From the NCBI RefSeq assembly GCF_022201045.2, contig NC_068557.1:4402001-4466000 (forward strand): DNA of 64,000 bases. The letters are read 5' to 3'. How positions within the stretch are numbered: position 1 is the stretch's first letter; each line of letters starts with the position of its first letter. The position numbers and the translations under genes were made by a program. The notes beneath the pieces are model-generated. The model was not told the DNA's origin and did no database searches. It saw nothing but the letters and a program-made list of their open reading frames with translations. Of the stretch, positions 10,081-22,976 are shown one piece after another. The DNA comes from Citrus sinensis (lineage: Eukaryota > Streptophyta > Magnoliopsida > Sapindales > Rutaceae).

Positions 10081-11090
10081 TGCAAAATCCCACCCCCGAA
10101 ACAATTTTGTTAGAAGAGTAAGCTGATTCTGTTGTAGCGGCAGAATGACTGTAGCCTAACAAAATTAATTAGGCTTTTGAAAATTTTCAAAATTGTCTGA
10201 GAAATATATCTTTGCAGTTTGGGTAATGGCATTCGAGAGACCCCGCAGTCACTCCTGGGGTATTGGCTGATGTGTGGATAATCAATATCCAATTTCTCGA
10301 CAACTCTGAAAATAAAGAGATTTTCCTCAATGGTGTAATATCAGAGTAACGAAAACATGCTATAGAAAAAGAATTGATTTATTGTTTTCCCAAGTAACCA
10401 TACATATATATATATAAAAAACCACTAAACTAGGATAATTGATCAGCTCACAAAAGATAGTAGGAAAATTGTTGTGTGTGAAGCAAATCCAGAAAATCAA
10501 AACGACAGAAGACCTTGTGTTTAGAAGCTGGATTCACTAAAGCCAAACGACATTAATTCGTGCGTTTTGATGAGTATATATAACACTCTTCAGAACGACA
10601 TATAAACTTGCCGTTTAGCCTTAAGTTAGGCATCAAATAAAAACTGATCATATTTGCCCTCCCGTGGATGTAAGCTAGAGAAATATAGCTGAACCACGTT
10701 AAATCTATGTTGTTCCTTGTTCTTTCTAATTCTTCTGTTTTTTGAATTGTGTTTGGTTAATCAACACCAATTTTGTTGATTCAACTTAGTTAGATTCTGC
10801 AGTTATCAATCTTGAAGCATCTTGGTTTGTGATCTTGGGCAGGATCTAAGGTTGCTGGTGCTGTTTTATAGCACCTTAGGTCCTACAAAAATACACCAAA
10901 TGAGGACACAATTGATCAGCTATTGTTTTCTTTCCATAGCATTCTGAATTAGCTTACATATAAAATTAAGTACAATCAAAAGGCCCAATAACAGAGGCAT
11001 CACCGACGCCATCAAAATTTTCGGGGAATCTTTAAGGTCAAAAGAATTTCTAAAATATTTGCATTATATTTTGCTGACACATGCATCAAG
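10081..11090. other. PPR 3'-flank copy, no gene
   Basis: The first ~200 bases and the last ~130 bases match the downstream region of the intact PPR gene (34787-34930 and 35170-35280). The middle (10320-10960) has no recognisable gene. Confidence 0.6.
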
Positions 11091-11098
11091 AGAGAAAG

Positions 11099-13642
11099 TC
11101 AGGGGTGGGCATTTGGTTCGGTTTTCATCGAACCGAACCGATATTTTTAATTCGGTTCGGTTCGATTTTAAATAAAAAACCCGAATAGTTTGAAAATTAA
11201 AGAACCGATTGGTTTCTATTCGGTTCGGTTCAAAACCGAACCGAACCGAAAAACCATTCGGTTCTTTCACTTAAAAAAAATATTTTAATATTGATATATA
11301 TAGGTAAAGTGAACGGAAAAAACCTAAATCTCACACTCACGTCTCTCAAACACGGCAGCAGCACACCTTCCCTCACTCTCACACTCTAATCAGCACATTT
11401 TATTTCTACCATCGGCAACCGCTCTTCTCTAACACCATACATGCAGCTAGCAGCCGCTCCTCTCGCACCACACAACCATCGTCAACCCTTAGCACAGTCG
11501 CCTATCAGCTACCGGCCATTCGTCACAACCCCACAACAGCCATCCTTCAGTCGCAATCATCGCAGGCCGTCGGCCACCACACAAGGATTCTTAGTTGGAT
11601 TCTTAGTTTCTTCTTTTTTCTCTCACAACAAATATTATAGATCTAGATAGGGGTGGGCATAAACCCACAACCCATGGGTTTATCCAAACTCAAACCAAAT
11701 TAAATGGTTTGGGTTGGGTAAATCATGAAAATGGGTTAGATGTGGGTTTTATGTAGAAAACCATTTCATTATGGTTTGGGTATGGTTTACCCATGAGTTA
11801 TGGACAAAACCCCAACACACAAATTTTTCAAATGCAATAAATGAAAACAAAATAAATGAACACAAATAAGTGAAAGACCACCATTAAATTTTTTACGGCG
11901 TGATCAATTGTCAACAGTTAGAAAATGAAAATAACAGTAAAAATAAATTTAAATTAAATAAATATTGTTGTAAATAACATAAATTTTTTTCCTTATTTAC
12001 AAAAATAATTCCTCCGACATGGAAGGATCATCATAGAAAGAGCAGGAGACTCTACTAAGAAGAAATAACATAAATTTCTTCTTATTTACAAAATTTTTTT
12101 CTTATAATTATTTATTTTATGAACATTTTCTTATAATAAATATTTTATAATATTTTAAAATTAAATGTAAAAAGTATAGGTAAAATATTTTATTATTTAT
12201 CTTATAATAAATTTTTATTTGTCATTCAAGTTTTCTTATAATAATTTTTTTATCATTTGACTAATAATTTTCTTATATATTTATTATAAGAAAATTTTCA
12301 CAAAATAAATAAGTATAAAAAAATTTTATTATTAATTTTTTTGTTCATATCAAAACATATATTTCTTGTTTTTAATGCTTTATTTTTTATTTAGTTTCTA
12401 TTCATGTGATTTATTTAATTTAGAATAAATATAAATAAAAGAGTAGTTGAAAATAAGGGTAATATTGTAAACTTATACTATTATGGGGGTTTTTGGCCAT
12501 TATAAAAGCATTAGGGGGAAAAATAATATACGTTGATTACTGTAGGGGGGAAATTGGCAATCTCCCTAAAATTAAACATATAAGTAGACAACATAACGCA
12601 AAACTACCAAAATGATCAATAAAAATAAATATTACATAATTAAATAAATAACAAGTGGCAAAATTTATTATTAGATTGTTAATGTCATGTTTGTGAAAGT
12701 TTATTATTAAAGTGTACATTCTTATTTATTGAGAAATAATAATTTTTGTGATTAAACTTTATTTTGATTTTCTAGTATTCTTTAATTTAAGGACTAAGTT
12801 ATTGTAAAATTTATAATTTTTATCCACTATATTTTTTATATTTTAATATCAATTTAATAATTAATAACAATTAATAATTATTATAATTTTGATATAATTA
12901 AATTTTATTAAAATAAAAATTATTTTGATAATAAAATTCAAACCAAACCCAAACCAAACCCAAATGGTTTGGTTTGGTTTGGGTTAAAAATATTTGGGTT
13001 GGTTTGGGTTGGATCCAAATTTTTATGGTTTGGTTTGGGTTGACTTAAAATCCAACCCAAACCAACCCATGCCCACCCCTAGATCTAGATCTATTTCTTT
13101 GTCCAAGTAAAATTTGATTTTTTCAGCATTTTTTGGGTATTTGTAACTGTTGCGGACTTGCTAGCTTTTGGTTTATTGTATTTGTTGTTGTTGCCGATTG
13201 CTAGCTTTGACACCCATGTGTTGGCCTCGTTTGGTTGGAAAAATGGGGATTTTGATGGCCTTGTTTGGTTACTAAAAATGTTGATACGGAAATCCCATGT
13301 GCAGGCCTTGTTTGGTTGTGGGAAAATGGTGATTTTGAAACCCATGAGATTTTTGGTTTGTTATTATTTTTTTTTTTTTGTCGATTTATAATGTGTTGGG
13401 GCTTTATTATTTTGCTGAATTTTATTATATTGAATGTAATGTTAACACTGTGGGAGTTTCTTACGTGAGAAAATTGTAGAGTTGAAACCAAAAAGAACCG
13501 AAATAATCCGAACTGAACCGAAATTCAGAACCAAACCGAACCGAACCGAAAATTTTCGGTTCTGATTTGGAAGAACCGATTGGTTTCAGTTCGGTTCGAT
13601 TTTCTATCTAAACCGAACCGAACCGTATAGTGCCCAGCCCTA
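11099..13642. mobile_element. hAT-like nonautonomous element (outer)
   Basis: Ends are TCAGGGGTGGGCA and TGCCCAGCCCTA. Both ends carry many subterminal copies of the GGTTCGGTT / AACCGAACC motif. AGAGAAAG (11091-11098) and AGAGAAAC (13643-13650) flank it, an 8-bp target duplication with one mismatch. The equivalent region at the intact locus (about 35270-35285) has no insertion. Inside are a pyrimidine-rich leader-like tract (11320-11600) and T-rich sequence, but no transposase. A second hAT has inserted at 11648. Confidence 0.85.
11648..13081. mobile_element. hAT-like nonautonomous element (nested inside the outer one)
   Basis: Perfect terminal inverted repeats TAGGGGTGGGCA / TGCCCACCCCTA are flanked by a perfect 8-bp duplication GATCTAGA (11640-11647 and 13082-13089). 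Subterminal repeats are GGTTTGGGTT on one side and AACCCAAACC on the other. The 1434-bp interior is AT-rich with no transposase frame. It is younger than the 11099-13642 element it interrupts. Confidence 0.93.
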
Positions 13643-13815
13643 AGAGAAACTCAAATGTTCTGTTGTCTAAATTACTGGACAAACATCGCTCCCAACACTA
13701 TCCATCAGCGCCCCTTTTGCCCCAGTGCTGAAAGTTGTCCTCATTCAAAAATCATACGAGTAGAAAAATGTAAAATGGTACCTGGAACAAACCTTGGACG
13801 CAGAAGAAGCTAAAA
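13643..13815 (-). pseudogene. Block A' tail: PPR/GT spacer joined to glycosyltransferase exon 1 end
   Basis: 13643-13745 matches the PPR-glycosyltransferase spacer (35280-35385). It then jumps to sequence matching 37336-37400, that is the first intron and the last ~25 bases of glycosyltransferase exon 1 including the GGTACC donor. About 2 kb (exons 2 and 3) is deleted. Confidence 0.8.
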
Positions 13816-15050
13816 GTGAGAGAGAAGGAAGCAATATACTTTTCTTTATTCAATCTCCTTCAAGTATATATGAGATAAAGATAATGGCGATTACTTTGTG
13901 CAAGTATTTTAATCAAACGTACTTAAAGGGTAGTTATACTACATTCCCCTTTTTTGTTGTAAAATTTAAATTAAGTTCATATATTTCTAAATATTGACTC
14001 AATGGTCCTGCTTATTTTAATTTTTTTTAACTTACCTTAATTGAAGCACCCATCGTCAAAATTTTTAAAAAGAAGATTTACTATATAACCTACCTAAATA
14101 TTTAATATATCCTTACTAAAACTAATTTTTATTTTTACTAAATAAATAAATTAAAATAACATATAAAAATTGAGTAAATTGATATAACACCCCCACTAGT
14201 TTCAATTCTATATCTCTAATAATTAGCAATTGAATTTTATCACTAACCTAAAGTTATGGAACATGAGGTGTGGAAAAAAAAAATTCCCAAATGAGTGTAA
14301 AGAGCAAAATGGCTTTGTGTCCCAATCCTTCTTAAAAAACTTTTAGACTTCATCAAACTTCTAGTTGTAAAAATAAATGAAGGGCAAGTCTTTTTTTTAC
14401 CCCACTTTTGTGCCTCACGTTTTGATGCCTTATTAAAAAACTATCATATTATTAATACTATTAAAAAAAATTATCACATATTCAAACTATTGACTGTATA
14501 TTAAATAAGTATTATAAAAAAATAAATTAAGAACATGAAATTAATTTCATATTGACTTTTATCATAAAATACGGTTTGTTTTACTATATATTAAATTAGA
14601 CAATTAATCAAAAAGTATATTAATTTGAATAAATTAAGCTAAATGTAAGAATAAGTCATTTTAACTGTCAAATTACCTAGGTATGTAATAGACTTAACTG
14701 TAAAAAAATTAAAATATTATGGACTTATGTGTTAAAATTTTAAATATTTTTTCTTTTTAAATTTTGTAGCAAAAATCAGGGACCATAGTTTCAATAACTC
14801 AAGAAAAGCATCCAACTTATTAAATTATTTTTAGGTTAGATCTTAATGGTGGGTTGAGAAAAGACAAAAAAAAAGGGGTAACGTTGCCGTACCCCTTCTG
14901 GTTTATTTCTTTCTATAATTGAAATCCCACAAATGTAGGCAGCGAGGCAAAATCCCTTTCATTTTACGATCCTTATCCATCTTGTAATTCATTTCATGCC
15001 CCAAGCATTAAAGACGAAATCAATTGGTTTGGTTTAGAAACATACTTATT
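13816..15050. other. AT-rich intergenic region
   Basis: No gene is seen. 14440-14820 is paralogous to 5860-6230. A short GGGGTAACG / CGTACCCC stem lies near 14875-14900. Confidence 0.5.
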
Positions 15051-15057
15051 GCTTATT

Positions 15058-15112
15058 TTTTGAATTGTGCGACATTTATAACTTCAGTTTTTTCTTCCTC
15101 GAGAAGGCTGAT
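15058..15112 (-). pseudogene. bHLH exon 2 scrap
   Basis: The minus strand encodes ISLLEEEKTEVINVAQF, the end of exon 2 in degenerate form. An exon 3 scrap with acceptor (ATTTGCAG, then AINSRISV) sits at 15202-15227, unusually close and on the wrong side for a normal gene order, which points to rearrangement. Confidence 0.75.
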
Positions 15113-15579
15113 AGTTCATATTCCAATTGAATTAGAGATGTAGTTTGTTTATTTTACTTATAAATATCATAATAAGTGAGGTAACATCCATTATACTCAT
15201 ATCAACACTAATCCTCGAATTGATGGCCTGCAAATATATACGTACACATTCAAACAAATGAAAGATACATGTAATTTGTTTATCGTACTTATAAAAAATC
15301 CATACAAGTGAGAAAAGAGAAAGATAGAATCCATTATAGATCTTGAGATTAATTATCTAGGAATAACAAATACTCATCTCACCATAAAACTTCACCAGAA
15401 CATCACTCAAGCCAAATTCTTTTCCAAATATGTTTGGCCTAGGTGGGTTCAGAAGTGTTTTAATATCATTACTATTCGTTTATTTAAGTTTTTTTGGGAT
15501 AAAATCTAAATGTAGACACATATAAATTGTTGCATCATGCATGCATATTTCGTCTGACATAATTGTTAATGCATCAGCA

Positions 15580-17586
15580 TCAGAGAATCAGTTCTTTCAG
15601 CCGCTCTTGAACTCTTTCAGTTTCCACACCAATTCTTGAATTGACGGCCTGCAAAAGGACACACGTGCATAATTTTGTTAATTTTCAAAAGCCAACACCA
15701 CCGGCCAAGAAAAGGCAATCCATGGGCCATGGCATGCAATTATCAACATATATGTATGGACCATATGTGCGTATGTGTTCAATATACATATGGACTATTA
15801 ATCTTGTAATTGATTTCATTTCTCAAGCATTGAATAGAGGTTTTGGTCAATCTGATTGATTTACACTTTAAATTTTAAAGGAAAAAAAATAACAAAAGCA
15901 GAGAAGAAGAATTTCAAATGTTAAAACTGAAGGATTCTTCATCGTAAGGTTGGTAAGTTGTGGGTTTAGATTGGACTTTTCTAAGACAATTCTCATGCCT
16001 AGCCCAAGACCTTCAAAAGCCCATCTAAATTTGGACCAGTCAGGCTTGGGCTAGGCCTGAGCTTTTTCATTAATGATAAAATAATTTTTTTATAAAATAA
16101 AAAATATTTAAATTAAAGATAATTATCTAATACATAATAGAATAATAGTCCAATACATAAAATATGATAAATCACACATATTAAATAGAAAAATATTACT
16201 TTAGTATTTTGAGTTTTTTATTTATTTAAATTTAATTTATTTTTATTTGTAAATTAAAATACTAAGCCCTTATTCAAGCCTAATATATACAGACTTTACA
16301 TTTTTTGGGGCCCATATCTAGGCCCGTACGCTTGAGCCGGCTCAGACTTTTTAGCCAACTCTACTTCATTGTCATCTTGTTGAAGTTGTTTGAATAAAGT
16401 TATTTGCTAAAATATTGGGGATTAAAATCTTTTTAGCTTTTCAGTCAAATGAGTACTGACCTCGGCTTGGGTTGGACGGAAATGGACCTAAAATAAATTT
16501 ACAAAAAAAACAAAAACTCCAATGTGAGCTAAAAGATTAAAAAATATATATATTAAAGTCTTTATTTTTCTTGTTTTTTTTTAGTCTTTCAGTGCATTAA
16601 AAAGATGCTAACATCCTCATAGGATAACATAATTAAGATTCAAAGCGAAGTTTTAAATTATTATGCTCCCTATTCATTCTTCAGCAAAGGAATTGAAAAC
16701 CAATTAATTTTTTATTAATTATATATATTCAAGTGTAGAGAAATTTTATGCAAGATAATTAAATGCGACAGAGCTGATACGATGGTTTTAGCAGAAAAGC
16801 AATTTGGTTTCATATTCTTCTTCAATTTAATTTCTCTTATTTTACTGTCACCCAAAAAAAAAAATCATAAAGCGAAAAAACAAATTAGACAGAAACATGA
16901 AGACACACACACCTTGGACAGAACAGAGAAGATGACCCGATCACCCGAATTGAATTGTGTGACGTTTATAACTTCAGCTGCTCCTTCCTCGAGAACGCTG
17001 ATAATTTCATGAAACATAAAGTTTCTATTCGACCCACAAATCAAATTCACCTCCAAAGTAGAACCCGACGTTGTTATGTTCATTACTGTTGGCTCATAGT
17101 GATCCTCTTCCTTCAATAGTGCTCTCCTCCTCTCAAGACTTTCTTTATTCTTCTGCAAATGCGTTATATAACTGGTGGCTTCATCCAATATCTCTGGCAT
17201 AGACAACTGCATCAATAAGTTTCAAGTCAGACACACAAACCTTATATATATATATAGTTGCTAGTTTGAGAGTTGAACAGAAACTTAACGGTTTTTGTTA
17301 GATCCACGACATCGATTTAAATCCTAAACCTTAAAACTTATATATATATAGTTGCTATAATTTATTAAAACTAGTATTAGACTAGTTAGTTTTTAGTATT
17401 GCTTTCTTTTATAAATACAAAGAAATGAAAAAAATATGACCAAAATTAATATACCTTGGAGCTGGAAGGAATGAGAGAAGCGAGCTGGGAAATGAGATCT
17501 TTCATGTGCGTTCTTCGATGTTTCTCCTTTATATTTCGCTGAGCCCTAGATGATGAACCAGCTGCAGAGCTATTTTCTTCCGCCAT
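15580..17586 (-). CDS. bHLH transcription factor (bHLH162/bHLH36-like), three exons
   Basis: Exons are 17586-17455, 17206-16913 and 15648-15580, all phase 0 with GT-AG borders, giving 164 aa and a TGA. The basic region is RNIKEKHRR (about residues 17-25), with a Glu and Arg placed as in E-box binders. The helix-loop-helix follows (MKDLISQLASLIP, then MPEILDEATSYITHLQ), split by intron 1 exactly between SSSK and LSMP. The C-terminal half (VNLICG, FHEIISVLEEGAAEVINV) is an ACT-like dimer region typical of this short plant subfamily. Expected role: nuclear DNA-binding regulator, target unknown. Intron 2 is 1264 bp and made of the sequence repeated at 6340-9240. Neighbouring copies are all fragments, so this is the only complete member here. 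I infer it is functional from the intact frame and splice sites only. Confidence 0.85.
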
Positions 17587-18755
17587 AATTTTCGTATTCA
17601 AATCGTACAAGCAATGCCCTAAAAAGCAAGAATCAAATAATACAATCATCATAAAGGGATTTAAAAAACAAAAAGCAAAAGGAATTTATTGATACCTTAA
17701 AAGGATGAAGTTATGCTAGCTAGCCATCAATACATGAAAGAATTATATGTTTTGTGGAATATAAAAGCAGTGTGTGTTTGGATATTTATGGGGGAGCGGG
17801 GTGTAGAGAGGGAGATGATTTTTTTCTCTTCTTATTAGGGCCGCCAGGAAACATGCATTCAAGACAACCTAGCAGATGTGACCCTTGATTAGTTCGTTTA
17901 TGACGGTGATAAGCTTTTGTTTACTAACAGTGAATTATCCAACTAGCTAGATTTAAATTCAGTGTTCGATATAATTTTGTGCTTTTGTTTTTTTTCCAAT
18001 AATATGTGATTTGTAAGATTTCTCATAAAGTTGGAAACAAAGCTATATGATATGTAGGGGACAGTTATAAGTAATTTTTTAGAAAATATTTGAAAGATAA
18101 TTAGTTAGTAATGTTATAGTCAGAGACTGAGTATTCGGCATAATATTATTAGTCAAATGAAAATAGCATGTGGGCCACAAACTTGTATATTAAAGTAATT
18201 TTATAAATTTTTAATAAAAATTTTTATTGACAACCAAACAACTAAATTTTTTTTAATAAAAACTCTATTTACAAAAGCTCTACTTAAAAAGTTGTACCAA
18301 ATGAAACCTTAGTCAAATGAAAATAGCACATGATCCATATAATTTTTAATAATACAGTTATTTGGACAGGGTTTGTTTCATTTTAGAAGGTTTGCATATA
18401 GAACTTATTAAATAAGAAATCCTCTTTAATAATAAACACAAATGTAATACGAACAGAAAAAATAAATTAAATAACATATAAATACAAATAAAATATGAAA
18501 ATAAATATTAATAAAATAAAATATATATGACATGTAATTTTTTTTTAATGTTGAACTATTATCGATATTAACACTTAATCCATCAATTCAAAATTTTAAT
18601 TTGAAATATATGCAAATAAAGACATAATATATTATGACATTACAAATAGAACATATAACATAGATTTTGTGAGTTATTTTAAATTTTAGATACAATTATT
18701 TTAAAATCATTAACCTATGAAATAGATAAATCTAATATTAAAATATATTTTATTT
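17587..18755. other. bHLH upstream region and AT-rich spacer
   Basis: The first ~300 bases upstream of the bHLH start are the likely promoter/5' UTR; I see no certain TATA box. The rest is AT-rich with no gene. Confidence 0.5.
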
Positions 18756-18936
18756 GAGTGATGATACATCCACAAACACAAACTGATGTGGCATTAATTC
18801 ATTGGTTGGATGAAAATATAAAATAATAAAAATAAATCATGTGGGCCAAGAGATATTTAATTCAACCAATAAATTAATGCCACATCATTTTGTACAAAAT
18901 AAATTTATACATGAGTTTGTGGCTATATCATTATTC
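18756..18936. mobile_element. Mutator-like MITE, 181 bp
   Basis: It is flanked by a perfect 9-bp duplication ATTTTATTT (18747-18755 and 18937-18945). Ends are GAGTGATGATACATCCACAA and the complement-matching TTGTGGCTATATCATTATTC (about 17 of 22 positions pair). An inner inverted repeat (GATGTGGCATTAATTCATTG and CAATAAATTAATGCCACATC) makes it strongly foldable. It is not coding. Confidence 0.85.
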
Positions 18937-18949
18937 ATTTTATTTTATT

Positions 18950-20688
18950 ATTGTTGTTGTGTGAACGTATAAGTGAGAGTAAGAAATGCATGCATTTGAT
19001 TGTACAACAAAAATTATTTTGCTTTTGAATTTTGATACGCTTGCTATTTCTTTCTTGGACTCAGCTAAGTTGCAAAAATTATTTCTTTCTTGGACTCAAA
19101 TAAATCAAGCTCCTTCCTTCTTTCTTTGCCTCAAAATGGGAAAAGAAAAAATTAATAAGGTCAAGCTAAACACTTGAATTATTTTCAAACTTTATCAATT
19201 TACGTAATACCCAAGTTTTGATTTTTTTTTTCTGCCCTAACATGGAAAAGAAATAAAATGGAGTCAAACTAATTAATTATTTTTGTTTTTTTGGGTAAAA
19301 TGAAAAGGACCACTCATTGCCAAATTAATTATAAAAAAAAATTGCAAGGTTATGCTTTTGTACCAATTTTATGAAAGGACGACGATAGCAACAACAGCAA
19401 CAACAACAACAATAATAATAATAAGATAAATGTCTCAATTGATTTTGATTTGTTTTTGCCGATTTTTTAGTGTCATAATTGCGGCACACTAATTGCGGCG
19501 GGTCAACTGATACCATTATACCAATATTAAGTAGTAAATATCTTCAGTTGCATTTGACAAACACGTCCTTCGTGTTACTGTATACTATAACAAAGTATGA
19601 AACATGATAGCAAAAACCAAAGCAGTCTCAATTTCGTTTACACGTGAAATATGCACTTATATCAACAATTTCGGTCCCAATATCGCCGCATATTATATAA
19701 AGTAATATAGGTCGTTTCTCTTTGGACCCACATTATATGTAGCTTGTTAGGAACAAATTTATTGCAAGTTTTTATCGTTATGTCTAGATAATTTTTTTGA
19801 TCATTTATTCTTATTTTATATATTTTAAAGAAAGCTCAGGTTAAATATGGGCCATCAAATTTATTTGATTTATAAGCAAAGATATTGAAAATTATTGGTT
19901 TTATTTAAACATATTATATTATAGACAACAAAAATAAATACCTAAATTATTAGATACAAGAGTACATGTTCTTGGATAATTTGATTATTTATGCTACAAT
20001 GTTTAAAATAATTAAATGAAAATTATCTTAAGTAACCTTAACGGTCAAAGATAGTCTAAGTTAAAAAAAAAAATTATATGGAAGATTTTTAATTAATTAA
20101 CTGTCCGTCAAATTTTTGTTGACTTGTATTTTTTAAGATGAAAAATAGAATTGGTTATAGTTATTTCCTAGAAGTGAGGTGAGTTTAGAAAAGTAGTGGG
20201 ATATTATATAGGGTGCATCTGATAATGTTTTTTAATTAGTATTTTTTGGTCTCATTTTAGAGAAAGATAATGATGTTTTTCATGTCATACTTTTTAAAAT
20301 AAAAATTTGTTCGGTAGTTTGTTTTCAAAGTAATATATAAAAATGAAAACAATAAAAAACACATTTGCTTATTTGTCTGAAAATATAAGATTTTTTTATA
20401 AAATAATTTTCTTCAATTTATTTATTTATTTATTTTTCTTTTGTTATTATAATTTTAATCAAAGTGATATCAAATTCCATATAGCAATAATAATTTTCAG
20501 AGAACCCTCTCATAATTTATTAAGTTTAATAAATTAAAATAAAATAATAAATGTAGAATTAATTAGCATATACCATAATAAAAATTTGTACTATAATTAT
20601 ATTTATTATAGACATTTAAGTAGTTTATTTGTGCTAATTATATTTTACAACCCAAAATATAAAGAACAAAAGAGTATAATAAACAAAA
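18950..20688. repeat. Upstream part of block B, paralogous to 26930-28470
   Basis: Stretches such as TATAAGTGAGAGT (18969), TTTTGAATTTTGATACG, and the region ending AACAAATTTATTGCA (19751 against 28444) also occur in the same order at 26935-28470. A (CAA)n(AATAAT)n microsatellite lies at 19388-19425. No gene is seen. Confidence 0.7.
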
Positions 20689-21431
20689 GGAAAAAGGACA
20701 AACACACCCCCAACGTTTAAGTAAAGTGACAAAAACCCCCATAACGTTTCAAAAAAAAATATTTACACCCCAATTTATTATAATTTTACCATTTTACCCT
20801 TCTAGCATAAAAAAATTATTAGATTATCCAATTTGTCTATATATTGTTAATAAAATTATAAATAGACAAGTTGGATATTATAAAAAAAATTATAAATATA
20901 CCCTCATTGCCTCATTCTTCTATTTAAATTTTTATCAATAACCAATTTTCAAAAAAAAAATCTATACGCCTGAAAAAATTGTAAATAAATTATAATTTTA
21001 AAAATAAAATTGGTTATTAATAACCAATTTTATTTAAACTTTAAACTTGTATATTTAACAATTCTCCACATGTCAATCATTTAAACTTGTATATTTATAA
21101 CTAATTTTCTATGTTATTTATTATGGTATTAATAACCAATTTTATTTTTAAAATTATAATTTATTTACAATTTTTTATAAGTGTGTAGATGTTTTTTTTT
21201 TGAAAATTAGTTATTGATAAAAATTTAAATAGAAGAATGAGGCAATGAGGGTTTATTTATAATTTTATTAACAATATACAGACAAATTGGATAATCTAAT
21301 ATATATTTTTATATGCCAGAAGGGTATAATGGTAAAATTATAATAAATTGTGGTGTAAACGTTTTTTTTGAAACGTTAGGGGGTTTTTTTATCTCTTTGC
21401 CTAAACGTTGAGGTGTATTTATCATTTTTCC
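20689..21431. mobile_element. 743-bp long-inverted-repeat (foldback) element, Mutator-like
   Basis: The left arm (20689 to about 21035) and right arm (about 21124-21431) are reverse complements over more than 300 bases. Outer ends are GGAAAAAGGACAAACACACC and its diverged complement ending TTTTTCC. TAAACAAAA (20680-20688) and TAAATAAAA (21432-21440) flank it, a 9-bp duplication with one mismatch. The left arm has about 40 extra bases near 20860-20900. Its transcript would fold into a very long hairpin. No coding sequence. Confidence 0.85.
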
Positions 21432-22439
21432 TAAATAAAATTAAAAAATTTAAAAAAAAAGGTACTGGATCCTATTACAAAGAGATAAGGCTTGTTGAGT
21501 GGTTACAGTGAATAAGAAAAAGATAAGAGGTCAAAGAACTAAAATTGAAGGGATAAGGTGAAAGTAATAATTAAAGAACTAATAAAGTAATGACTGAAAC
21601 AATAACAGTGGTGTGCCACCACCAAAATTTTGCCTCGTCCTTTTTTAATCGTTCTCCAAATAGTCAAGAACATTAAATTTGACATTCTTTGAGTTTTCTT
21701 TATAAATGTTCAAAAACAAAAATATTTTGTTCTCCAATTTTTTTTTGAAAAATAATTTAACCAAACGTATTTTGTGTTTTTCACTTTCGAAAAGTAACCG
21801 AAAATGTTACCGAACGCACCGTAGTAGATATCCATCCTTTTTCTAATGATCTAATGCCGGTGAAGCATGCCACCATTAGCCTTATTATCCGGCGATAACC
21901 CCATGTAACTAAGGGTGTGGATTCAAGTCCTTATAGGGGTTGGTTTAATTTAGATACAATAATATTAAGAATTCTAATTAATATTTGAGTTGATGTAACA
22001 CTCGTTTATTGAACAGAGTAGACTTTGCGAACTAACGCTCAGGTTAATGAGTCATATCAAGCGGTCTACGTTTGCATGCGTATTTACGACGGAATCACGA
22101 CTCCAATTTGGAATCTCCAATCACATTGATTGAGGAATTCAAGACTAAATTTAACACGAATACGTCACAGATACAAAGATTTTTCAATTATACAATTACG
22201 AATACAAAATATTCAAGCCGTGATTAAAATCTGTGGGGATAAAAAAGGCTGTATTTCGTCAATGCATGCAAACTTTTAAGCTTTAAACCAAATGCATATC
22301 ACGCTACATATGCCATCGCTTTATGAGTATGGACCGACATTTATGTGCACATGGCCATAAATTCAAACACAGCATGATATTGCAAATTGACGGAGTACAA
22401 TTCTGAAGCCAAAAAAAAAAAAAGTTGATAACCGAGAAA
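21432..22439. other. Intergenic, paralogous in part to 28960-29860
   Basis: 22035-22400 matches 29045-29850 (AGCCATATCAAGCGGTCT, ACCAAATGCATATCACGC, TTCAAACACAGCATGATATT). At 21930-21945 a B-box-like GGATTCAAGTCC suggests an old tRNA-derived fragment, but no A-box is clear. No gene is seen. Confidence 0.5.
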
Positions 22440-22976
22440 AAAATTTCTATGCTTGTGGTGAGTTTTTTTTTTATACAATTAGCCGCACTTTTTTTTTATA
22501 ACAACATTATTTTGATGAGTTTAAAAAAAAAAGATAAATGATCTTTTAATATTTATAATTTAAGTTAATTATCTATTTAGTTATTTTTAAAAATTACATT
22601 AAAAAATTGCAGCAATCTCACAAAACAATTTATCAAAAAGCTAGCTACTTTAATATTCAATGCTGCTTATCTTATCAACCCCAAAATGACACTAAAGGAG
22701 GTTCCCAAAGTTATCTTTGTACAAGTCAAATAAGATAAATAAAAATACAGTGGCAGCAAATTCAAACTTGTCACAGGTTCTTGTATTCTAGCTTTTAAAA
22801 TGAAAACTAAATGTGTATATTTATAAACACACATAAAGGACGGCCATGCATTTAATTTTCATTTGTGCATTTATACACACACACACACACTCGCACAAGG
22901 GACTAGATATATACAGTCCTTTGTATTCTAGCGTTTATAATAAATGCATGGTCTGATCACTCATAATAACTAAACC

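Noticed and set aside
19325..19516. Cys/Tyr-run peptide on the minus strand
   Set aside because: It is a translation of the (CAA)n(AATAAT)n microsatellite.
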